A stretch of 64,000 bases of DNA from Siphonodentalium dalli (lineage: Eukaryota; Mollusca; Scaphopoda; Gadilida; Siphonodentaliidae), in assembly GCA_032622095.1 (NCBI GenBank), contig CP136063.1, forward strand, positions 94,527,980 to 94,591,979, written 5' to 3'. Each line of letters begins with the position of its first letter. Position 1 is the stretch's first letter. The notes below the pieces were generated by a model, which was given only the letters and a program-made list of their open reading frames with translations, was not told the origin of the DNA and searched no databases. Positions 27,201 to 39,200 of this stretch are shown one piece after another. The position numbers and the translations under genes were made by a program.

Positions 27201-30200
27201 GAGGACAGAGGGAAATGTGCTGAGAAAGGTTAACTCTCTGGGCTACCGCCAGGGACAAGATATCTTGTTAAACTTACATGCATTAAACGCTCCTTCTCAC
27301 TTGCTATTTGCTCCTTATGCACAGCAGAAGTCTCACTCAATCTGGCCGTCCATTCTGCCTTCAGGTTGTCTAATTCTATACTCTTAGCTGTTAAACTCTG
27401 TAAAACAAATTATTGAAAAATATCAGTAACCAATTCAGTAAGTGAGAGCTTTCTGATGAATGACAACAAGCCATACTTCCGACTAAATCCTGAAAAGATA
27501 CCCATAATTCTGCTCTGGTTAAGGAGTCGATTATTTAGGGCATTACTGTACGATATGATTCCAACAGGTGGTTCTCTCAATACTGCAGAGTACAAGTCAC
27601 ATTTAATTTGTTTCATTATGCCTTTGGATGCATGAAAACATATTGCGAGTATGTGGATGACCTTGAACTACCAATTCAGCTAATTCATGACATCTTTCTT
27701 CCACTCTGATTTTAAAAGCATCTAATGATTGGACCTTGTGTAGTTAACCCTTCCATGACTGGAGCTTCCTGAAATTTGGCGAAAACCCTGTGCCAATGCA
27801 TTCTCTTATATATGTGAGTCTCACATATGGAGGCTCGCATATATAAGATAATACATTGGCCTAACAATATTTACCTTGACCTTGTGAGCCAGTGCATTCT
27901 CTTATATATGCGAGGCTCCCTATGGGAGACTCGCATATATAAGAGAATGCACTAGCACAGGATCTTTAATGCTGCAACAGCGCAGCTCCTGTTATGAAAG
28001 GGTTAATAGATCTCCTTTAAAGACTTTGGTATAAACAACAACAACTCCACGAAAAAAACAGTAAACAGCATATAAGCTTGTGTGACATAAAACCATTTTC
28101 TCTAGTGACACTGAGTGAATGCATATTAAAGCCACATGGCGTTTTCATTCTCCAAAATACACCTAATAATATAAATGTTTGACTCTTTCCCAGTATCAAA
28201 ATAGGTTGATAAATACTTGAATCACCTTACTACCAGCATTATATGTCCCCAGAAAGACACATTGAAGTCACAAAAAATACAACTACCAAATCGGACCCCG
28301 TGCAAATCCCAGCACCATTCGTATCCATTGAAATTCTGGAATCGGAAACAGAATATTGCACAATTTTTATTAAGTTTATTTTTTAAATTTAACGCACTGA
28401 TATCTCTTCATATTAACATCAATTATGTGGTACCATAAACGTTTAAGGAAAACAGCTCTATATTTTCTTAACATGGTCTACAAGTGCAATTTATATGCGA
28501 CCGCTGATTAATAAAGATTTTAACCAGTACAACAAAATGATCTCAAATTTATCGAAAAATATAAGAAACAAAACACATAATTTCAGCACTATATGTGTAT
28601 TGACAAATATGTTTGGAAATCATGGAAACATGTAGGTATGTTTTGAGTAACCTCTTACCAAATTATATATGCCGGTACTTAATTTTGGGGTTCGAACGAT
28701 CCATGTCTTTTTAACCCTTTCTTCACTAAATACTCATTGATGAGTAGTTACCTTAGGAAATGTTCAGATATTAGGTTCATCAAACGACCATAGTTCATTC
28801 GTTGAACTTATCTGAACATTTCCCTCCAATGAGAATGAATGGGTGGGAAAATTCATTCAATTTTTACAAAGGGAAAAAACTCAGATGTTTCTTCTACAAA
28901 ATTGACATCTTGGTATTAAATCTCCATGTATTAGATATAACTTATATTACATGTATGACACAATCAGTTCTTTGCGATCCTCACCTCTTGAGTGACTTTA
29001 AGTCGATGACCCAGATCTGATTCGGTGTGTTCATATCTCTGTTGTAATAGCTGGTTGGTGTCCTGAAATTGAGAATAAAATAACATTGTACTTCTAGAAT
29101 CTCATATTATATTTCTAGTCCTTCAAATAATTATTACCCTCCAGATGGACATTTCTAATTAGATACCGGTTATCAGAGATAAACATTTGATATACTTTTC
29201 AAAAAATTAGCCATGATTCTGATTCAATTGAACAATGAAATTTGAAAATCAATATAAATTTAGTTGGAAACCAAAATACAATATATATAGCAGTTATGGC
29301 ACAGTAGCATGTTATATATACATCTCCGAAACATGCCGAGCGTTGCTATTTGAACATGTCTGAGACTATACAACACACAAAGCGCCTATTTCTAAAAGCA
29401 AATGTAATTTTTGAGACAGTGCAAATTTGTTTGGGATTGGGTGGGATTCGAACCCGGCCCATGACGATGAGCGCGCCTAGCGACTCAAAGTCCGACGTCA
29501 ATACCACATGGCCACCGAAGCGATCCCAAATAGTATATAAAATACAAGGAGGCATCATTTCACTGGAAAATCTCACTTGTGAATGATTTATCAGTGCAAA
29601 CTGAATGAATATTAACCTCAAATGAGCAGGGCTGACTGACTATTTCACCAGTTTTAAAAATTTAGTTTAACAAATCATTAAAAAAAAATCTAACCTTGAG
29701 TTGTTTAAGGCAGTCAGCGAGGTATTCCTTCACACTCGAATCATTTCCAGGGAGAAACTTCAATGATAAGTGAACGAGGTGCTTGAAGGGGTTAGTTTCT
29801 ACGATGTTGAGTATTGCTGATGACCTCTCACCTCCGCTTGTACCAGTCTTGAATTGTAGAACAAACCTTAAATGGAAATACTTAATTAGTAATGGTACGA
29901 AATAATGACAGCACAGCAATCTTCAGAGTAATTCAGAGAACATTCTATATATATTCATTGATAAAATTTAGTATATTTAATTTGCTATACAAAAGTAACA
30001 GTTATTAATTTTGAGTGTTGTAGGAGGACTGAAAGATAAAAGATTAAGAATATAGGGGATATAAGTGCCAATGTAGCCTGTGTCAAATACACCCTACAGG
30101 TTTGATGGATTAATGGAATAATTTAATAAAGTTTTGAAAGTTCACAAAAAGCTAATAAGTTAATCTAGAAATGATTTACAACCAGTTTGTGATTTATTTA

Positions 30201-33200
30201 TATTAGGAAACCCAGTTTTACATCTCACAGAAAAACATTAACCTATAATGCATTTAAGTTGGAAATTTCATTTAATATTTGGAACTTTATAGTGGCGTTG
30301 TTGCGATGTCGCATATTGCCGAGACGAAATTCCTACAATCGACGTTCATTTCTGCCCTAATGTAATTAACCTATTTAAATACATTAGCCATTTGGAAACC
30401 GATGGCAAAATACTATAGAAAATGAAGTGGATGTAATTATCAATACATAACATGTTTATCATATGAGTGCAGGCCAAATCTGGGTATTTACCTACAGGCA
30501 ACCCTAGAAATTAGGAAAAATGTCCCAAGGTAAATTCCTGTTAAATTTGCCATGGCATTGTTGCTGCTGTGGTCAATTTCAAAGACTGTACAGGGAATAT
30601 TTTGTCACTTGTTTTTCTCTATTTATAATATCTGCTAGTGCCAGCATAGTGAGTCGTTGTTTGTACTTTATACCCAGTTATATAATTTTTTAGACTGAAC
30701 CTTCTCACAAACTACATATGTTAGAAAAGAAAACAATTTTGAAAGTATTTACTTTGGAATATCCCTGTGTTCCTCCTTTATGCACATCTCTAATAAATCT
30801 ATAAGTTTCTGTGGAAAAGCTCCATAGTCGACAAGTAGTCCCTGCTGGGCCTTCAAGCTGAAAATGAACAGAATTTCAATATCAAGCTAATGGTCTGTTC
30901 CCACCAGATGTCGCGCAACCGACACGCCATGGCAATTTAACCCTTTCATGACGGGAGCTACACTGGTGCAGCATTAAAGACCCTGTGCCAGTGCATTCTC
31001 TTATATATGCAAGTCGACCATAGGTCACCTCGCATATATAAGAGAATTCACTGGCTTACAAGATCAAGGTAAATATTGTTAGGCCAATGATTTTCTCTTA
31101 TATATGCGAGGCAACCTTCGGTCAAGTCGCAAATATGAGAGAATGCAGTGACACAGGGTTTTCGTAAAAATTCTGGATGCTCCAGTCATCAAAGAGTTAA
31201 AGGTCGAACGATACTATGACCATGACTGAGTTCAATTGCTTCTCTCTCATATGATGATAGCCATTTCTTTCGCTGATGGTTGTTGATCAACTGTCAAATG
31301 CTTACTAATACATGTATACAATGTATAGTCATCAGCAACAATATCACATCAAAAGGTTTTCAATGTCGTGTTAAATCACTGTAAGCAATAAGATTGATAA
31401 TTTGACCTTAATAGGTACACATGAGCGGATTAAGGAAAGCTGTGACTGTTGTCTCTAGTCCAATCACAAGACGCGGCTCCGTTGTCACCGGGATATTAGT
31501 GATGCAATCAAATTGAGTATTGACAGCTTATCACATGAATTTGTTTGTGATAGTTAGTGCACGAGTCTTAATCGTGGTCGAATAGTTGTATATGTGAATG
31601 AGATGGCTATTTCTAATACATGTAACAGTTGAATCTTGATCATGTTGTTATAAAAATAATTGTACCAACTAGGCGAGATGCTGGCAAGGTGTAATTGGTC
31701 ATCACAAGAACGTGGTAGATTGGCAAAGATAATTGGCTCCACATTGAGCGACACACACCTTAAATTTGGGTCATTCTACCATTAGGTATCCCAAAATTGT
31801 AAAAAATGGCAAAATTTCAAACATGCTGAATAATCCTGGCACTTAATTCGTTCAAAAGTACAGATTTTCAGCTTTCCAAAAATGGTATTAAACTATATTG
31901 TTGCCTACCTGTTTGTATATATTTGGTTTGTTTGAAATAGTAGTACCCAACTCTGTTATTTTTGCATAATTATCAGAGTGGCCACGTAAGCTGTGACATG
32001 AAGGTTATTGATAGTAAACATTATAATTTTGCGGCAATACATTGTGTATATTTTTCCAATAAAAAAAATATAAAACATACCCACATTTTCAAAATTTTGA
32101 ACATTTATTCATCAACATCTCCATGACTAATCATCTGTCACACACGTAACGATTTAACATTAAAGTTTTAATTTTTCAAAAACTACATGAACATACATCG
32201 TAGTTTTCTATATTCTGTGACTCCATGGTTTGGATGAAGCACTAAACATCATAAAATAAGATATTAATACTTTTTACGAATTTTGCAGTGCTTCCGATAT
32301 CTGTCACACACGTAACGTTACGTGTGTGACATTATACAATCAACCATTACCAGTCACAAACCACACAACTCAGGTTTCTTTTTGGCTTTATTTTATTGAA
32401 GAAACTTCTAAATATCAAGAAAATGTATTTTACACATGTTTTTATCTTAAATTCATTCATTTTATCATTCTGAAGTAATTGTGCGCAATAAGGGCACATT
32501 GATGGGTCTTAAGCATAAGGCACTGTTCAGTTTAAACTCAATGCAGACATGACCAGGGTTAATAGTAACCCCTTTAAAGCATCCATGGGGTCCTGGGTAC
32601 TTAAATACAGTGTTTCTGCAATGTGAATGTCATTTAAACTATTATTGAGATGATGTGTTGGCTTTATATCTCAAAATTAAAAAGGTGTGAAAAGGAGAAT
32701 TTAGCCCTTTTTATGACGCAAACACCCCCAGAATATGTTTTTACATCAGTTGTACCACCCCTTCCTACCTGATATATGTGGGTATGTTCTGTGGATTTCC
32801 ACATGGATCACTTATAAGTGAATTAGATGTACATGTTGATGAATATTAAGTTGATTGTCAAACTATAGAATCTTTTGATTATCAATAATTCGATAACCTA
32901 TCCCATGCTCATAGTGCAAATTAATTGGATTACTAGTACCTTTACATGGTCCTGACGGCTGAGTTTGTAACTGCGGTCATGGTTGTACAATTTTAAACAT
33001 TTGCATGACCATTTTTGTCCACTACTTAAAAAACTTTTAACATTACATAAATTTAAAACCCAGGATCTATCTACCCAACTTAATGCCCTCTTTCACATGT
33101 ACATGATCACACTACTCTTATTGGCCAAATTATATATCATTGAGGGTATTGAATTCCAATAATCTAATAGCAATTTCACAGCGTCACACACGTAAAGTTT

Positions 33201-36200
33201 TTGTGTCACACACGTAACGCTGCCTCTTTGGTGGTTATAAGCCTTGGAATGGAAGGTGGTTTGGTGTTGACAATTCAGAAACTATTTTTTGAATAGCTGA
33301 ACATATTTCCATTCAAACGTGACATTTATTGTATATTCTAGACTTACTATTTCACTGGAATATAGACTCAAAAAGAGGACATGCAAAAAACTTATTTTTG
33401 TGCGTCACACACGTAGCGCACCAAATAATGTCCTGCCAAAAATTTATGGTACACAATGAGTTTAAAATATGTCTCAAAAGTCGTGGACTAGCCTCTGGCA
33501 AATAAAATGCAGCATCCCTTGACTAAAATAATTTTATAAAATTAAAGTTATCTTGATTATAAAGGCTCTAAAAACCTCTAAATGTCACACACGTAACGAT
33601 AGAATGATGGGAACAGACCCTAACAATCAAGTCCCTGCTTGTCATTCAAACTGGACCAGTAAAGCTAACCATAAGTTGAGACTGTGCTGACACAATGAAA
33701 ACATGGCTTAAACTAAAGCAATTCTTGAAGACTGGTATTTCCATGCCAAAAATACAATATGCGGTATATCAAGCGTACTGACTACTGTGTAAAATGTGTA
33801 ACAACTGTTACAGTAATGCCCTTTCCGATGAATGGCAACAAGCCATATTTCCGAATAAATCCTGAAAAGTTACCCATAATTCTGCTGTGGTTAAGGAGTT
33901 GATTATTTAGGGCATTACTGTAGGTGCTAATCTGGATATATCTCCATATTATTAGAACAACACAATGAATTCTATCAGGAAGTCTTTTTCTGAATTCTTT
34001 GATAAATAGCTTCTTATTAGATTAATACTTTCATGGTCGGGAGGTATTTAATACCTACTTTTGAAAATCATCTTCACCTAGTCTCAAGGTATACAAGAAG
34101 AACAAATCTCTGTCATCAGTCAACCGAACAACTAATTCCTATGAAAAAAAAATCAGAAATATTGTTATACTTGTGAAGAAAACTTAGTTTTCTCAGACAT
34201 GCATGTGACTACTTCTGACATCAACCTGATTCAGTGGTTTATATATGTATAGGTAATAGAAGTTCATCTAGCATGTTCATAGAAATCACATATTTTGGAA
34301 TGAATTTAAATCTTGAATGTTAAAACAGACTGAAATTTGTCAGAAATGTTACTATCGTCCCTCCAATATACTTATTTACTACTATCCATCATTCTAGCTT
34401 AGCAAGCTTCTAAGCATAGTAAAATCCCTGAAGTAAGCAAACCAATTTGACGAGTATGAAACCACAAATTTGAGTGAATTGAGCGTTATGGATTTATAAT
34501 TTAATGGAGGAATCCATTTAATGATGGTGTATCTCTTCCATGAACTTTCTGTATAAATTTGCGGGTATAAAGTAATAATTTTGAGTCGAGAGAACAGGGA
34601 ATAGGAACTTCTGTCACTAGGAAATCATTTTTAAATGTTGTAAATGCGCTTTGATTGGGTGAAATGAGTCAATGACAGTAATATTTAAAAATATTAAAAA
34701 TATTGTCAGTATATTTATATGTATTCTTGGAATTATCGAAAATGCAAGCCTGGAAATAACTCAAATTTTGGTACCTGTCAAAATGACAGGCACAAATTGG
34801 ATTGTGTCGGTCATTAATAATTTTGTGCCAGTCATATAAATTGTCACATTTGAAGTGTATGTCATCAGGAAGAGATAGAGCATCTTCAAGAATCAAAGGT
34901 TATTAATAAAAGCATATGACATACCTTTCTGCTGAGTGAGCTTGGCGAGAGCTGGGTTTCAATTCTAAAAGTTAGCTGCACTCTCCTGAAAAGAAAACAT
35001 ATCAAACTGAAATTTGACATACATCAAGATACCAAGTGATCATAAATAATAATATCGATGATACTAAGACTAAAATCGTTATTTCTGTTTAGTCTTAAAA
35101 AAAATTATTAGTGTTTCTGCTATTAACAGGTAGGGTAGGTACTAGGCAGGGAATTGATGTAAAAAAAAAATTTATCACCTTTGAGATCCGGTGTAATCAG
35201 TCCCACATGCATAGACACCATTTAGAGTAACAGTCAACCGAAATGTGATTTTACCGGGGAGCCACACCAATTTGATGAGTCATTTACTAATGGCAGTACA
35301 GTATACGACATATTCAACAACTTTTTAGAGGGTAAGAATATAGATTTTAAGTTATATACCACACTACTTAAAGGCCCAATTAATTTTCGAATCCCCAGAT
35401 CACATTACATAAAACATATTCCATATTATATACCATTTGAAAGAAAAAGATTGAAAATATTGTATTATCAAATTATCTGGTTGAATAAACTGTGAATATG
35501 TTGTTTTTCTTGAGGTACCAAGGTGTGTTCTGTGCTTACTTTACTGCAAAGTCTATTATTCTCAATGGAAGGGAACTAACTCTATATCTTAGTTTGAATT
35601 CTGATGTATTCTGGTTTTAACAACGGGGGCAGTCTTGGGGTGAATATGAGAATCTCTATCACTTGGTGGACACAGCTGTTCTTCTAGTATATCTTATATA
35701 TGTTTGATTTTATTTCATGCATACAATAGTCAATAACACTGACCTATATAGAAATAATTGGGTACTAACAAATTAAATTAGCCTTTAATCACAAGAATGT
35801 ATTGGGTACATGATAATACCGTTAAAAAACACAAGACGGTTATCAGTAATAAAGCCTGAAAGTCAATATTTACTCCTAAATGTATGGTACCGGTAACTTA
35901 AAACCTAAACTGATTATGTTGATGATGATACATGTATCCAGTAATGGCCAAAATAATCGACATTAACCACAGCAGAATTATGGGTAATTTTTCAGGATTT
36001 AGTTGGAAATATGGCTTGTTGCCATTCATCGGAAAGCTCTCTGCTGAAAAATTACCCATAATTCTACTGTGGTTAAGGAGTCGATTATTTAGGGCATTAC
36101 TGTACTTTATAAAAGGGGATGCTACTTTCTAGGAAGGTCGCTGTGTGTGCGGGATTTGTGGCAGCACCAATACACTTACCCGTGACAAAAGCAGATTGTC

Positions 36201-39200
36201 TCGTTTTGAAGAGTTTACATGTATCTACCATGGCAACATTAACCTATGTTCTGCCTCTAGTAAGAAACAATGTTTGATTAGTCAGAGAGCCGCACAATAT
36301 ATCTTATGTTTACATCTCGAGCCATCAACATATTAAGGGAAACAAAGACAACTGTTTCATTGTCTTTCATTTGGCTCCATTTTCATGACTTCATTTATAT
36401 TGAACAGCAGGTTTGACATTTTATGCTATCGATAGGTTCCATTATCGTCCTCAGAAGAAATGTTTCCCCAAGTCTTCATAGGCGCAGAGAGATCCTCCCC
36501 GCCTCGATCCCCAATATTTTGAGGTTCTATTATCACCATTGGCAGAAACATTTACATCTTTATCTGAGACTCAACCCAACATCTTTGATAATTCACAGCT
36601 CTTGACTTCAAGCCTGAAGCTCCACAGACCATGGGTCTTCAGATTATTATCACCAAGCCTTATTCCCCCATTCAAAATATTTCTTATTTACTTAACTTCA
36701 TAGTCATTTCTTCTCAAATTTGTTTATTACATTCAATCAATCATACCTCAATTGTTCTTTATCTTTATCATCTTAACTAGGGCTTGCCACTTTAATTGCT
36801 ATTTCTCCAATTCAGCTTCATATAATTCTTATCTACTGACATAAATGTTACACCTATTAGTCTATTTGTCCAGGTGGCAAGTCCTGCTGTTAATTAATAT
36901 GCTTCAGGCATTCACACTTCTTTGGCTAATCAAATACTTTGATTCAGTAAGTTGTATATATATCAAAATCTCTAAATTTATGTTACGTTAAATTCATCTT
37001 TAGACTTCATTCTTCACGGCACCCGGTTCTTCCTATTCTCTCTTCACGGCACCCGGATTATATTGGAACTCATCGGCAATCGATAGACATTTACTATTAC
37101 TGAAACTGTTGTATATTCTATTAACGTGTGTTTTACAATCAATATTGTTATGATCATTATGTCTGGAGTCCACTGATCATCTTTATATCAACACCTGCCA
37201 GATAACACCTTCTTCAGCATTAGCGATAGACCCTGCTAATTACAATCAAATGATGAATATAGAATCTTCAGCACCTGCTACCCACGATGTGACTGGCCTA
37301 TATATGAAAGGTGAACAACCAGGGGCACTGTTGGAGGAACTTAAAACCTTGTCCGGCAAACTGAGGAGCGTTCAGTCTGAAATAGAAGACATGCAACTCC
37401 TGACACCAGATGAGTATGCATTCTATTCAAGAAATACAGTTCAGCATGAACAATTATCACCGGATAAGACATCTATCAACAATGGTGCAAACATGGGCTA
37501 CAAACAAGACAATGAGTCAACGATTCTTGATATAAGCCTAGAATGGGACGATAGCGTTTCTCTGGAGCTGAGCACAATTGATAATTCGCAATCTGAGCAT
37601 GACGCAGTTCTGCTTCCGCAACAAGATGGACAAGTGGAGACAGATGCGATCTGAAAGACGCCCAGGTCCCTCTTCTCACAGTTTGACTCCTGACAAGGAA
37701 CGGTCTCAGTTTCATATTCGCGACATTGCCATCCTTGAATTCGAATTGTCTTTGACTCAACCATGTCTTCAACCACATCCCAGATCAGACTTCTATGATG
37801 CTGAATCGGCAGTCCTAGATTCATCCACTAACATCTCAGATGCTGCTTCAACAGTTCTAAATTCACACGCTAATGTCTCAGATGCTGAGTCCAGATGGTT
37901 TCCTTTGACTCCTCTGATGAAACTGAGGGCCAAATAAATAAGCCACCTTCCTTCGATTATAGATTGTCAGATCAACATTCAATATATGTGAAGTCTCTTA
38001 TAATCATGAATGATGTGTTGTCACCAATAATACCAGTATACGACAAACCTAAGGCCAAAAAAATTAATTTTTTGGTTCTCGGGCAATTTTTTTTTCTTCA
38101 AATCAATGAGGGAGGGAGGGTTTTATTTTTATTTTTTATTTTTTTCTGCGCATAGTAAGCATGGACAAAGATACCTTCCTCTGTCTAGTAATAACCAGAA
38201 AGGTAGAGGGAACTGTTATGCATATAAACTCATTTAGTCTTATATAAAAATGACATTGTACTACCAGTGTATGACTGGGATTACCTAACAATATATAATG
38301 CCCTGACATTAACTATTGTTATTGTTGTCTAAAAACTGATACCTCCCCATTCTAATATGTGATCCTGAATTTAGTCCTAGGTGCCTTTCAATTGTATAAA
38401 GTTACAATTAGTGTAAGTTGTTCACAATGACTAATTGTAAGAAGAGCATGAGGATCAGCTAATCATTTTCTTAATTGTAGTCATCTACTTTATGTTGTAA
38501 GCCTGCAAGTCACTTTTTAACACATTACATGTTAGAGCTCAATGCACACTAATATTCAACACATATCTGCTATGGACATGTTGATAAAATCAATGCGACC
38601 TGAGAACCAAAACCTTTAGATAATGACCTTTTGACAATTGGGGGCAGTCCAGAAAGTAGGTATATCTATCTCTAAAGCAAGCTCAGGTTTCATACCTGTA
38701 TCAAGTCCAGCACCAACATATATATAAAGGGAGAACCTGAGCCCTACTCCAATGAAGCATACAGTAATTCCCCAAAATAATCGACATCTAAACCACAGCA
38801 GAATTATGGGTAATTTTTCAGGATTTAGTCAGAAATATGGCTGAAAAATTACTCATAATTCTGCTGTGGTTAAGGAGTCAATTATTTACGGCATTACTGT
38901 ACTAGTATATGGCTTCGAAATAAAACAGGTTCTCCAGCTCTGTGGCCTTGATATCCTGGTAGCAAATGAAGAGTCAAAATCAGACGTGGATGTTGGATCA
39001 TAACTATTAACTAAAATTAAGAGATCCACAGCCATGTACATGGCAGAGCAATAAGGCCATTAATCGTCGTCGGATATGGGTTCCAGTATGGAAATGTACA
39101 CCCATGACTCAATGAACATAATCATATATGCTTACGTCCGCAATGTTCATGATGTTCACAGTTAATGCAGCAATGAGTGAATCCAACACCTTGGGGTTGC

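Larger units (their letters stand above)
35600..38960 (+). mobile_element. Possible decayed retroelement block (SASS6 intron 1)
   Basis: GGGGGCAGTC occurs at ~35625 and ~38641 in similar contexts, as a polypurine/LTR start might. 38.7 kb has ATATATAAAGG and AATAAAA. A doubled CTTCACGGCACCCGG is at ~37012-37056, and a 134-codon frame (37250-37654) with coiled-coil character follows. No reverse transcriptase or integrase is visible. Assignment to an LTR element is inference. Confidence 0.35.

Noticed and set aside
29443-29527. Functional tRNA gene
   Set aside because: Too long for a standard tRNA, acceptor and T stems pair poorly, and no convincing anticodon loop.
32101-33610. Periodic GTCACACACGTAACG considered as CRISPR-like repeats
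   Set aside because: Spacings are irregular (21 to ~850 bp), one copy is inverted, and the locus is in an intron of a eukaryotic gene.
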